DNA from: Terriglobales bacterium
Lineage (GTDB): Bacteria; Acidobacteriota; Terriglobia; Terriglobales; Acidobacteriaceae
NCBI GenBank assembly: GCA_025936825.1
Contig: JAICSO010000033.1
Location: forward strand, 1-43,544
Reading direction: 5' to 3'
Length of the DNA stretch: 43,544 nucleotides
The notes beneath the pieces are model-generated. The model ran no database searches. It saw nothing but the letters and a program-made list of their open reading frames with translations, and was not told where the DNA came from. The position numbers and the translations under genes were made by a program. Below are positions 31,779 through 39,487 of the stretch, in pieces (position 1 is the stretch's first letter; each line of letters opens with the position of its first letter).

Positions 31779-33100
31779 ATGCGTGACATTCCGATATTGT
31801 CCGGGGCCGCAGCGAAGCGCCGGCTCCGGTTTTCTCCCCGCGCGTCAGCGCTTCTGCTTGTAATGCTTCTGTGCAGCGGTGGCTTGTCCGCGTACTCGGT
31901 TCTGACGCATGAAGAAATTGTGGACCTGCTATGGGCTGACCAGATCCGCCCTCTCCTGCTCAAGCGATTTCCCGGACTGACCGACGACCAGATCAAAGAG
32001 GCCCACGCCTATGCTTACGGGGGAGCCGTCATTCAGGATCTCGGCTACTACCCGTTCGGCAGCCGAGAATTCAGCGACCTGGTGCATTGCGTTCGCAGCG
32101 GAGACTTTGTTCGCGAGTTGATACTTGAGAGCCGGGATGTCAACGAGTACGCCTTCGCGTTGGGCGCGCTGTCGCACTACGCAGCGGATGTTGCGGGTCA
32201 CCCAGCGGTCAATCAGGCAGTCGCGATCGAGTATCCGAAGCTGCGGGCGAAGTATGGCAAGTCCGTACGGTATGCCCAGGACAAGACAGCGCATTTAAAA
32301 ACCGAATTCGGTTTCGACACCGTGCAGGTCGCGAAGAACCGCTACGCCTCCCCCAGTATCACGATTTTATCGGCTTCGAGGTTTCCAAGCCTTTGCTGGA
32401 GCGGGTATTCCCGGTCGTGTACGGAGTGGAGTTGAAAGATGTGTTGACGCACGAGGACTTAGCGGTAGGTTCGTACCGTTTCGCGATCAGCCGACTGATT
32501 CCGCAAATGACCAGGGCTGCGCTGCAAACCCACAAAAAAGAGTTGATGCGCGAGACGCCAAATTTCGCGAAACAGAAATTCCTGTACCGTCTTTCGCGCT
32601 CTGGATACGAGAAGAAATGGGGGAAGGATTACGTAAAGCCCGACGTGGGCACCCGCATCCTGTCAAGCCTGCTGCGATATATGCCGAAGGTTGGACCCTT
32701 TAAGGGACTGGCATTCAACACTCCAACCGCCAGGACCGAAGACCTGTACATCAAGAGCATCAATACGACTGTCGATCAGTACCGCGCTTTCCTCAGACAG
32801 GTGCCCACCAAAAAGTTTGCCCTGCCCAACCTGGATCTGGATAGCGGCCGGGCAACCAAGGCAACCGAATACTCGCTTTCAGACGATAGTTATGCAAAGT
32901 TGCTGGCCCGGCTTTCAGGCGGAAAGTTCGGCCTGACGACGCCCGAACTGCGCGATAACATTCTCGCTTTTTATTCCGATCCCGCCGCTCCCATTAATAC
33001 CAAGAAGAAACGCAGGGCCTGGCAAAATGTGCTGACTGAACTGGATCAACTGAAATCGACGATCCCGATCACCAGAGCTGCTGACGACGCACAGCAGTAA
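31779..33100 (+). pseudogene. Zinc-dependent phospholipase C-like protein, frameshifted
   Basis: Frame one from ATG 31779 gives a hydrophobic N-terminal signal region, SVLTHEEIVDLLW, YGGAVIQDLGYYPFGSREFS and YAFALGALSHYAADVAGHP, the His/Asp-rich zinc-site pattern of the phospholipase C/P1-nuclease-like fold, and stops making sense after NRYASP at 32354. The next frame carries on at once with QYHDFIGFEVSKPLLERVF to a stop at 33098-33100. One missing C in the CCCCC run at 32350-32354 would restore YASPQYHDF. About 440 residues in total. If intact it would be a secreted phospholipid hydrolase or unknown zinc protein; as written it is disrupted, or the sequence has an error. The start is 3 nt after DUF3309. 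Confidence 0.78.
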
Positions 33101-33166
33101 TTCAGCAAGTGTGGGCCCCAAGACCCCTGCTTCAGCAAGGCCGATCCCAAGTCTGGTCAATAACGA

Positions 33167-33430
33167 TCAACTGCCTGCCACAGCCGGATTTTTCGCCTTA
33201 CCCATAGTGGAATTTCGCGGGCGTGGTGCAAACATGGCTTCGCTCCGCTGAACGGACACACATACCAATTGATGTTCTTCCAAGTCGTTTCTCGCACGCT
33301 CCATATCGACGTTTCTATGGGCAGCAAGCTCGGTGCACACGCGATAATAGGGGGCGGAGCGAGCCTCAATATACTTGCCAAGCTTGGAGTCAAAAACCTG
33401 TCTTAGCTCTCGGCATTTCACGCAATTCAC
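33167..33430 (-). CDS. Small unknown protein with N-terminal Cys pair
   Basis: The 87-residue product starts at GTG 33430 after AAAAGGGG. It begins NCVKCRELRQVF (a Cys-x2-Cys), continues YIEARSAPYYRVCTELAAHR and ERARNDLEEHQLVC, a likely long helix with a possible second Cys, and ends in a basic tail. Its composition is clearly protein-like. I know the pattern only as an unnamed protein of soil bacteria. It is on the minus strand with the next small gene and Hsp20. Confidence 0.6.
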   Translation of the reverse strand: MNCVKCRELRQVFDSKLGKYIEARSAPYYRVCTELAAHRNVDMERARNDLEEHQLVCVSVQRSEAMFAPRPRNSTMGKAKNPAVAGS

Positions 33431-33458
33431 GTTAACCCCTTTTCTTCCGTCCTCACAG

Positions 33459-33671
33459 TCAACCTGCGCATGCCATGATCGGAACTACTTCCGGACTCTG
33501 CCGCTGAGTGCGAATGGACTTGGCTGCATCTTCAGCCGTAAACTTTCCCATGACCAGTGCCAGCTTACGATCGGTGGTCATCAGGATTGGACTTCGATCA
33601 ATCCGCCGCACGTATTGCGGTGCACGAATGTCGCCATAACTGACCTTCACAACAAACTTGGGCTTCTTCAT
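33459..33671 (-). CDS. Small unknown basic protein
   Basis: The 70-residue product starts at ATG 33671 after AAAGGAGAGACT. Sequence begins KKPKFVVKVSYGDIRAPQYV and continues RSPILMTTDRKLALVMGKFT, then EDAAKSI; a mixed alpha/beta pattern. An open frame reaches 33773 but has no signal for an earlier start. No family recognised. It follows Hsp20 by about 110 bp on the same strand. Confidence 0.6.
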   Translation of the reverse strand: MKKPKFVVKVSYGDIRAPQYVRRIDRSPILMTTDRKLALVMGKFTAEDAAKSIRTQRQSPEVVPIMACAG

Positions 33672-33779
33672 AGTCTCTCCTTTTGCGCAGGACCAACAAG
33701 CATTGGAGGTTGAACGAACAAAAGAAGAGGGGAGGCGATCTGAAGACCGGCTCCCATTCTTCGTCAGTCTCAATGGTAC

Positions 33780-34280
33780 CTAGGCCGCCTTGCCGTGGAC
33801 CTTGGCTTCGATGGCTTTCTGACCGCCTACATTGATCTTGATTTGCTTAGGCTTTGCTTCCGCTTTCTTGGCCAGATTCACCTTCAGCACGCCCTGCTCA
33901 TAATAAGCACTCACCTGGGTTGGATCCACAGAACTGGGCAGAGTAAACGAGCGTGTGAAGCTTCCGTACTGCCGTTCGATCCGACGATAGTTCTCTTCTT
34001 TCTCGTCCTTCTCTAACTTGCGCTCGCCTCGCACTGACAAGGTATTGCCGTCGATGCGGACATCGATATCTTTCTCATCAATTCCCGGCACCTCCATCTT
34101 CAGAGTGATGGCGTGCTCGTCTTCGTAGATGTCAACCGGCGGAGCGAAACTGGTAGTCATCAATGCCTCTTCCGAGGCCTCGGGGCTGTACGATTCGCGG
34201 AAGAGACGGTTCATTCGATTGAGGTGTTCGTGCAGTCCGGGAAGTTCACGGAATGGTTCCCATCGGGTCATTAGTGTCAT
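33780..34280 (-). CDS. Hsp20-family small heat-shock protein
   Basis: The 166-residue protein has the alpha-crystallin domain: APPVDIYEDEHAITLKMEVP, GIDEKDIDVRIDGNTLSVRG, a bridge EENYRRIERQYGSFTRSFTL and the closing A-x4-G-V-L signature in AYYEQGVLKVNL. The N-terminal arm begins WEPFRELPGLHEHLNRM. Such proteins form oligomers that hold unfolding proteins without ATP. ATG 34280 follows AAGGAG. A 39-nt element 38 nt upstream is also found in front of the LuxR-like gene at 35509-35799, so expression may be shared. Confidence 0.93.
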   Translation of the reverse strand: MTLMTRWEPFRELPGLHEHLNRMNRLFRESYSPEASEEALMTTSFAPPVDIYEDEHAITLKMEVPGIDEKDIDVRIDGNTLSVRGERKLEKDEKEENYRRIERQYGSFTRSFTLPSSVDPTQVSAYYEQGVLKVNLAKKAEAKPKQIKINVGGQKAIEAKVHGKAA

Positions 34281-34607
34281 AGCGTAGTTCTCCTTGGAGG
34301 CAATCTAAGAAAGGAAACTTCAGATGGGCTGACTTAGTTCAGAGGACCTGAAAGAGTAATCGGAAGTACTTGCTCACCTTCAAGCCTAGGCTTATGCGGT
34401 AGCACTGTCAAGTTTGCTGCGCGGACCCTCTGATGCTGGGTGGAAAGTCGCATCGGTAAAATCGCATTGCTAACAAGTGAACGGGCGGCCACTAAATGCT
34501 GACACTTCGTTGGCCGAGCGTTTTGCAAAAACTCAACTTGCCGCACTCTGGACCACCGTTTATGAATCAGGGTCCCTGATGTGCCCCGAAGGTCTGCTAC
34601 GGCATTT
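34281..34607. other. Upstream region of hsp20
   Basis: About 330 bp without a supported gene. It contains the shared element at 34318-34356, which lies 38-76 nt before the Hsp20 start on the minus strand. The rest has no clear structure. Confidence 0.4.
34318..34356 (-). promoter_or_regulatory. 39-nt element upstream of hsp20 (copy 1)
   Basis: Positions 34318-34356 match 35850-35888 at 35 of 39 bases, with the last 21 bases identical. The identical part holds the inverted repeat TTCAG-N5-CTGAA (34338-34352), typical in size of a dimeric regulator site. Both copies lie upstream of minus-strand genes in the same orientation. Confidence 0.6.
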
Positions 34608-35477
34608 TCACCGAGGCACGCCTGTCTTGAGTTGGATAGCATCAATTTCCGCTGCCGAGAGCCGGGAGCGGTCGCAATACCCTAAATCTGCAAGGCAGGC
34701 ATCATAGTTACGTTTGTGCTCAGCATTTGCCAGGGTCTTGGCCTCGGCGGCTGTAAGTGCGGAGTAGTTACAGCTCTCCTCGCTGGCCGTGCAAGCGAGA
34801 ATGTTGCGTCGGTGTTCGGAGACCGCAATTTGGGCCGTTTCGCGTGGAGTCAATCGTGAGTGGTCGCACTGCTCCCACCCGCTTTCACAATTCCACACAT
34901 TGCGCTGATGTTCTGCTAAGCCCACTTCACTCATTTGAGAAGGAGTGAGCTTGGAACGATCACAGGAACTTGTGCCGTCTTTGCAGTCCGACAAGTTTCG
35001 CTGGCGGACCGCAATACTCACTTGCCTGAGTTCAGGCGGAGTAAGCTGAGAGAGGTCGCATGCACCAAATCCATCACTGCAGTTCTCGAGGTTGCGCTGT
35101 TTCGCTGCCGTTGAGGACTCGCGCGCTTCCGATCCAGTCAGCCGTGAAGGATCGCAGGAGCTGATACCCATTGCGCAATTAGAAACGTTTTGCTTGTGGT
35201 CAGCTACGGCCAAGGCAATGGCTTCGGATTCGCTCAGCTTTGAACGGTCGCAGGAATTGTAGCCGTTCCTGCAGTTCGCAACGTCGCGTTGATGCTTCGA
35301 GAGAGCCACTTCAGCCAGCCCCGACTCGCTCAATCTTGAGCGATCACAGGTCTCGCGTCCGTTCTTGCAGTCTGCAAGGTTCTGAGCGAGATCGGAGGAT
35401 TGCGCACCCGCAGGAATGGGCAAGAGACTCAGGCATGCTATCTGCAGCCAAAAATATTGAGAAAAGTTAATCTTCAT
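34608..35477 (-). CDS. Secreted protein with eight 32-residue Cys repeats
   Basis: The 289-residue product has a signal peptide (LQIACLSLLPIPAGA, then QSSD). The rest is built from eight repeats of about 32 residues. Each has the pattern C-x6-C-[DN]-x-S-x-L-[ST]-x4-then a short helix ending in a basic pair before the next Asn. Examples: NCRNGYNSCDRSKLSESEA, DCKDGTSSCDRSKLTPSQM, NCESGWEQCDHSRLTPRET. The Cys pairs would form a disulfide in each repeat, giving a chain of small stable units. The last repeats diverge. I recognise no named family. ATG 35477 is preferred because it opens the signal peptide. It is 31 bp after the LuxR-like gene and may share its promoter. Confidence 0.8.
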   Translation of the reverse strand: MKINFSQYFWLQIACLSLLPIPAGAQSSDLAQNLADCKNGRETCDRSRLSESGLAEVALSKHQRDVANCRNGYNSCDRSKLSESEAIALAVADHKQNVSNCAMGISSCDPSRLTGSEARESSTAAKQRNLENCSDGFGACDLSQLTPPELRQVSIAVRQRNLSDCKDGTSSCDRSKLTPSQMSEVGLAEHQRNVWNCESGWEQCDHSRLTPRETAQIAVSEHRRNILACTASEESCNYSALTAAEAKTLANAEHKRNYDACLADLGYCDRSRLSAAEIDAIQLKTGVPR

Positions 35478-35508
35478 ACTTACCCGCCCTCTCTGCAGTG
35501 ATAGAACA

Positions 35509-35799
35509 TTACGTGCCACATGAAGTGTACAGAACCAGTTCTTGCCGCGTTTTCAGATGCAAGAAATGAACGATCCACGCCACGCAGTCTTGCACCTTAG
35601 ACTCGGTGAGATTCAATTTGCCAGCGATATCGCTATCGTCTAGACCTTGTCCAAGCAAACGATAAATCGGACCGAGAACCCCGGTTTGTTCCCAAAAGCA
35701 TCGCATTTCAGCCTCCATGGTTGACGACCAATAGTGCATTTGCTGCCCAAGTTTCAATCTCAAGGCGGCCAGAATGATGACTTGCTCCAGCCAGCACAA
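35509..35799 (-). CDS. LuxR/GerE-type helix-turn-helix mini-regulator
   Basis: The 96-residue product ends in a GerE-like domain: PIYRLLGQGLDDSDIAGKLN, LTESKVQDCVAWIVHFLHL, then ELVLYTS. The typical family positions (Leu-x3-Gly-x3-x-Ile-Ala, then Thr-Glu-x-Lys-Val) are kept. The N-terminal 45 residues form no receiver domain, so the protein is a free DNA-binding unit. The TTG at 35799 is a weak start; ATG 35739 and 35718 also lie in frame. It precedes the Cys-repeat gene on the same strand and has the 39-nt element upstream, which makes autoregulation plausible but unproven. Confidence 0.75.
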   Translation of the reverse strand: MCWLEQVIILAALRLKLGQQMHYWSSTMEAEMRCFWEQTGVLGPIYRLLGQGLDDSDIAGKLNLTESKVQDCVAWIVHFLHLKTRQELVLYTSCGT

Positions 35800-35846
35800 T
35801 TCTCGTTGCGCTTGCCAACCTTTCGCGCAGGAGAACTAAGAGGAGG

Positions 35847-36059
35847 GTGCTTCACATAGGCTTACTCAGTTCAGAGGACCTGAAAGAGAGAGTGGATGTG
35901 CTCGTCTCCACATTCATAGTGGCATGCTCCAACACGAATAGATGGTCTGAATTGCTCAAGGGAGTTTGCTGCGACGCGCTAGTGCAGCTTCTACTGACGA
36001 AAAACAGGCGTGAAGAGCTTCAAGAGGAGAATAGAGATAGCCTCGCCGCACTGCCCTAG
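35847..36059 (+). CDS. Doubtful 70-residue open frame
   Basis: A GTG at 35847 opens a 70-codon frame (LSSEDLKERVDVLVSTFIVA, then LLTKNRREELQEENRDSL). Composition is protein-like but the start lies inside AGGAGG and the 5' part coincides with the shared 39-nt regulatory element at 35850-35888. No homologue is recognised. It may be a chance frame opposite the LuxR-like gene promoter. Confidence 0.28.
   Translation: MLHIGLLSSEDLKERVDVLVSTFIVACSNTNRWSELLKGVCCDALVQLLLTKNRREELQEENRDSLAALP
35850..35888 (-). promoter_or_regulatory. 39-nt element upstream of the LuxR-like gene (copy 2)
   Basis: This is the partner of 34318-34356 (35 of 39 bases the same, last 21 identical). It lies 51-89 nt before the TTG start of the LuxR-like gene and contains the same TTCAG-N5-CTGAA repeat (35870-35884). 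The outer bases differ at four positions. Confidence 0.6.
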
Positions 36060-36137
36060 AAATAGCTATGCTCGGAGTAGTTGGATCCATGCCTTCTGCC
36101 GCCAGCGATTCCTAGTATTCCGGCGGTACTATAAACC

Positions 36138-36521
36138 TTAGACGCTCGGCGCTCGATTCCCCTCAAGGAGTAGGGCCAGGGTTGCCACGAGGTTGCTCGC
36201 TGGAGCGCCCTTTGCATAGAAGCCGTGCGCCCTCGCCTTGGGTGGTAACTCGTCAGCGTCTCGATACGCGCCGCTCATTGCGATGGTCACGATCTGCGGA
36301 AAGCGGCGCTGTACCTCCGAGAGAAGCTCGAAACCGGACATTCGCGGCATATTAAGGTCGGAGACAACTACATCGGGGATGCTTTGACTAATAAACACAA
36401 TAGCCTCAAGGCCATCCTCAGCTTCGGCAACCTTGTAACCCTCGGACTCCAGCAGCAGCGACATGGAAGTACGGATGGCTGGATCGTCATCCACAACAAG
36501 AACTTGAGCGAGGGACGCCAT
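36138..36521 (-). CDS. Stand-alone CheY-like receiver
   Basis: The 127-residue product is one receiver: QVLVVDDDPAIRTSMSLLL, phosphoryl Asp in DVVVSDLNMPRMSG, Ser in AMSGAY and Lys in FYAKGAP. The block SDLNMPxMSGFELLSxV and RRFP is nearly the same as in the two receiver-zinc-ribbon proteins, so this is a relative that lacks the zinc ribbon. It has no output domain. A 20-nt element 36 nt upstream of the ATG is shared with the zinc-ribbon gene at 14958-15614. CCGCC/GGCGG downstream is a weak terminator candidate. Confidence 0.85.
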   Translation of the reverse strand: MASLAQVLVVDDDPAIRTSMSLLLESEGYKVAEAEDGLEAIVFISQSIPDVVVSDLNMPRMSGFELLSEVQRRFPQIVTIAMSGAYRDADELPPKARAHGFYAKGAPASNLVATLALLLEGNRAPSV

Positions 36522-36556
36522 AGTACAACTAACACTGTTGCAAACGCCGTTGTCGG

Positions 36557-36576
36557 AGTCTGGTCAAAATTGAACA
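36557..36576 (-). promoter_or_regulatory. 20-nt element shared by two receiver genes (copy 2)
   Basis: AGTCTGGTCAAAATTGAACA at 36557-36576 matches 19 of 20 bases with 15679-15698. On the minus strand it contains TTGACC, which could be a -35 box, 36 nt or more before the receiver ATG. The matching -10 is not clear. Confidence 0.5.
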
Positions 36577-36700
36577 GTCCTCTTCGTTTAGCTTGCTAAT
36601 TCGTAGTGCGAAGTTGTCGGTATGTTTTCGGAAGCCGAGATGCTTTTCTTGACTGGATGGGCGCTACCGCAACTTGAATCGCTCTCGCTCGGCGCGAAAT

Positions 36701-37057
36701 TCACACCTGCCTCATGCTTAAGGCGAAGTGCACTGCTGCCCAAACGAAGTGAGGAGGATCAGACTTGGAAACGAGAATATCCGCCAGGTGCCGGTAACAT
36801 ACTATTTCCTCCGGTTCAGCCAACATAACAATTGGTATATTGGGCCGAACTTGTCTAATCTCGCAGGCGATTGCCGAGCCATCGAAGAGGCCTTGGTTGT
36901 AGTACTCAAGCACGATCGCATCGACAGGGCGTGTGTCTAACACTCCCAAAGCCTCCTGACCCGTTGCGGCAGTCAGCAATTCGTATCCATTTTCCTTCAG
37001 CACCCGCACCCGATCCGGGTCGCGATGAATACACAGCAGGACAGGATTTGCGGCCAT
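36701..37057 (-). CDS. Degenerate receiver-like protein
   Basis: The 118-residue product has the receiver fold pattern: VLLCIHRDPDRVRVLKENGY, LLTAATGQEALGVLDTRPVD and IPIVMLAEPEE with a Lys in ILVSKSDPP. The usual acidic pair after strand 1 is replaced (HRDPD), and the phospho-Asp position in AIVLEYYNQGLFDG reads Glu. It probably does not take a phosphoryl group in the normal way and may be locked in one state or bind a partner. The ATG at 37057 follows TGAGGC; an upstream GTG 37102 also lies in frame. It follows the Gln-rich gene region on the same strand. Confidence 0.7.
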   Translation of the reverse strand: MAANPVLLCIHRDPDRVRVLKENGYELLTAATGQEALGVLDTRPVDAIVLEYYNQGLFDGSAIACEIRQVRPNIPIVMLAEPEEIVCYRHLADILVSKSDPPHFVWAAVHFALSMRQV

Positions 37058-37207
37058 ATCGGCCTCAGGTGTACTACCGCTGGCTGCCTGGATTCTGTTC
37101 ACAATTGCACACCATCTCCAAGATGCCGAGCGGGCGAGGAGAGTCGCCGCTCGGCGGAGGATCTTCTGCGACGGAACGGGCAGCAGGTCTGGTTCGTTTG
37201 TAACTAC

Positions 37208-38272
37208 TTACCGTAGAGAGACAAAGCCAAGAATGTTCGAGAACTGAATGTCGAGCACGACGTACGAGTCTCCCTGGCGGCGGCCATATTCATACCGGCT
37301 GTTGTAGCCGTCCTCGTAGCCACGACGGAACCCCTCGCGGAAGTAGTAGTTGTAATCGGCCTGATCTACATAAAAGCCGTCGTAGCCGAAGTTTGCGTCC
37401 TGATAGGCGTACGAGTCCTGGTAATCGGAATGCCACCGGTCCTCGCGGTCGGCCTGTCCGGTTCGGAAGCCTTCGCCGTAGCCGTAGTTCACAGCCTGCC
37501 GCAGCACATCGGCGCCGTACTGATTGATCTCATAGTAGTTGCCGGCGCGCTGGTACCGGTAAATTGGGGCGGTGTAATAGTAGGGATCACGATCGTGGTC
37601 GCGATTGCGGTTGTTCTCAAAACGAAGCTGTTCTTGTCGTTCACGCTGTAAGTAGTCTTCTTGAAAACCGTACTGTGCCGTGCGTCGCTGCTGCTGCAAC
37701 TGTACCGTCCTCTGCTGTTCCAGGCGGCGCTGACGCTGTTGGTCTTGTTCTTGCCGGAACTGAGCCGTACGTCGCTGTTGCTCCGCAACCATTTGCTGCT
37801 GGCGGTGTTCGGAGAGACGTTCGCCTTGTTGGCGATACTGTTCTTGTTGCCGCGCCTGACGATTCTGATCTTGCTGCCTTTGCTGGTTTTGCTGCTGCTG
37901 AACCTGTTGTTGCTCTTGCCGGTTCTGATCCTGTCGCTTTTGATCGTTGGTGCGCTGTTGCTGTTGGTTTTGCTCTTGTTGCCGTCGCTCTTGCTCTTGT
38001 CTGTTTCGATCCTGCTGTTGCTGAACCTGCTCTTGCGTATCCTGATTGCCTTGGCGGGGCTCGGTCGCGGGCTGTGGCCGGTTCGCGTCCTGAGGCCTTT
38101 GCGCCTGCTGCGGCTCAGGCTTGTGTGGCTTTTGATCCCGCTGTTTCGCAGGTTTGTCTTTGTCGGACTTGTTCTGATTTTCGTCCTGCTGATCTTGCTG
38201 TGGGTAAGCAAGAGCAGCGGCCCCAAGAAGCACGAACAAAGCTGCCGTGCTGAGAACTGCAATACGTTTCAT
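37208..38272 (-). CDS. Secreted Gln-rich protein with Tyr-rich C-terminus
   Basis: The 354-residue product starts at ATG 38272 after GGAGGCAACATCTA. It has a signal peptide (MKRIAVLSTAALFVLLGAAA, LAYPQQD). Residues 25-205 are low-complexity Gln/Arg/Asn/Glu repeats, likely a long charged helix or disordered. The last 120 residues are different: RYQRAGNYYEINQYGADVLR, then GYGEGFRTGQADREDRW and FREGFRRGYEDGYNSRYEYG, with paired Tyr/Arg/Gly-Asp turns that recur. It ends in a strand-rich segment (SYVVLDIQF). The Gln tract is encoded by near-repeats that could expand or contract. I know of similar unnamed proteins in Acidobacteriota. It could be a cell-surface or matrix component. Confidence 0.75.
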   Translation of the reverse strand: MKRIAVLSTAALFVLLGAAALAYPQQDQQDENQNKSDKDKPAKQRDQKPHKPEPQQAQRPQDANRPQPATEPRQGNQDTQEQVQQQQDRNRQEQERRQQEQNQQQQRTNDQKRQDQNRQEQQQVQQQQNQQRQQDQNRQARQQEQYRQQGERLSEHRQQQMVAEQQRRTAQFRQEQDQQRQRRLEQQRTVQLQQQRRTAQYGFQEDYLQRERQEQLRFENNRNRDHDRDPYYYTAPIYRYQRAGNYYEINQYGADVLRQAVNYGYGEGFRTGQADREDRWHSDYQDSYAYQDANFGYDGFYVDQADYNYYFREGFRRGYEDGYNSRYEYGRRQGDSYVVLDIQFSNILGFVSLR

Positions 38273-38451
38273 TAGATGTTGCCTCCATTGCAGACTAGAC
38301 TTGGGAGCGTAAGGTTGCTGTGTCTTTTTGATCGGTTCAGCTTGGTCTAGCCCTACCTGCGTGTTCAACTCATCAGCTGGACTGGGTGTGCAGTATTGAT
38401 CAGCGGGGAACGTGGGCGCGCTGTAATGTGGCTTTAATTGAACGACCGAGG

Positions 38452-38472
38452 TTCTTACACCTCTTGTAAGAA
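38452..38472. repeat. 8-bp hairpin beside a terminator
   Basis: TTCTTACA (38452-38459) and TGTAAGAA (38465-38472) form a perfect stem with a 5-nt loop. It directly touches the terminator at 38471-38504. Confidence 0.55.
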
Positions 38473-38504
38473 AAGGTGCCCTCCTCTCCAGCAGGGCGCC
38501 TTTT
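38471..38504 (-). terminator. Intrinsic terminator of the Crp/Fnr gene
   Basis: AAAAGGTGCCCT (38471-38482) pairs with AGGGCGCCTTTT (38493-38504), a 12-bp stem with one G-T pair and a 10-nt loop. Read on the minus strand it ends in CCTTTTCTTAC, a T-rich tail. It lies 120 nt after the Crp/Fnr stop codon. The plus-strand version also ends in TTTT, so it may work both ways. Confidence 0.7.
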
Positions 38505-38626
38505 CATGTTCCGGCCGATTTGCCGCAGTTCAGGGGCTCCACAAACATCAGCGCCGGGTAATCACCAGGCCTCCCAGCGAGCCCCTGACTTGCTCATATA
38601 TTTGGAGATGGAGTTGATTCTGGGAA

Positions 38627-39295
38627 CTAGTCGTGAAGAACAACATTTAGAAGTGAACTGTGAACCTGCAGGCCGTTCGTGTCATAGTTTACGAATCCGA
38701 GTTTTCTGAACCGGTTCATGAAGAAGCTCACTCGCGAACGCGTTGTGCCGATCATCTCGGCGAGAGTCTCCTGGCTGATTTTTGGTATCACCGTGTCCGG
38801 GACGCCTTCCTTGCCGAAGTGCGCCAATAAGAGCAGAATCCGCGCGAGTCGCTTTTCGCTGGAGTTGAACAATTGGTCAACGAGATCTTCCTCGTAACGG
38901 ATGTTCCGGGCCAGCAGGTACGCAACGAACAGGTCGGAGAACGTGTGCTCGCGGTGAAGCGCGGCCATCATGGCTCGCCGTTCAATCCTCATTACCGTGC
39001 AATCCGTCATTGCTGTTGCGCTACCCATGCGCAACGCCTGACCTGCAAGCGAACCTTCGCCGAAAAAGTCTCCCTCGTTCAAGATGCCGATGGTTGCCTC
39101 TTTGCCCACCTTCGAGACCACGCTGAGTTGTACTTTGCCGTGCTGAAGATAGAAGACTGCGTCCGCGGGATCTCCTTGTGCAAAGATCGCCTGCTTCTTG
39201 GAAAACTGGACAACTCTCCTGCCCTCCCCGATCTTAGCCAGGAACTTCTTTGGATCGAAGTCGTACGGTTCGTTTGCGGCTACAACGGCTGACAT
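38627..39295 (-). CDS. Crp/Fnr-family transcription regulator
   Basis: The 222-residue product has a cyclic-nucleotide-binding-like domain (AIFAQGDPADAVFYLQHGKV, then ILNEGDFFGEGSLAG) and a C-terminal winged helix (KISQETLAEMIGTTRSRVSF, FMNRFRKLGFV). It has no Cys cluster as in Fnr, so a redox iron-sulfur sensor is unlikely. The effector is unknown; the nucleotide-binding Arg pattern is not fully clear. ATG 39295 follows CAGGAG. It has its own terminator and stands alone. A stress or metabolic signal to the nearby genes is possible but unsupported. Confidence 0.88.
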   Translation of the reverse strand: MSAVVAANEPYDFDPKKFLAKIGEGRRVVQFSKKQAIFAQGDPADAVFYLQHGKVQLSVVSKVGKEATIGILNEGDFFGEGSLAGQALRMGSATAMTDCTVMRIERRAMMAALHREHTFSDLFVAYLLARNIRYEEDLVDQLFNSSEKRLARILLLLAHFGKEGVPDTVIPKISQETLAEMIGTTRSRVSFFMNRFRKLGFVNYDTNGLQVHSSLLNVVLHD

Positions 39296-39487
39296 TGCGG
39301 ACTTCTCCTGGACGGCGGGGCTGGAGCTACACTCTTCTACAGAGTCTCACAGTGCCATCCACTAAAGATGTTTACTTTTGCTCACTTTACCCCAACAAAT
39401 TGCATGGCTTTTCTTACACTTCCTCACAGCTGATGACTTGAGCAATATTGAGCATTCTTTTGATGCGCAATCCTTCATGATGGCCGA

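Noticed and set aside
37564-38275. Long Leu-rich or Val-rich plus-strand frames over the Gln-rich gene
   Set aside because: CAG-type repeats give long Leu and Ala frames on the other strand; these are shadows, not membrane proteins.
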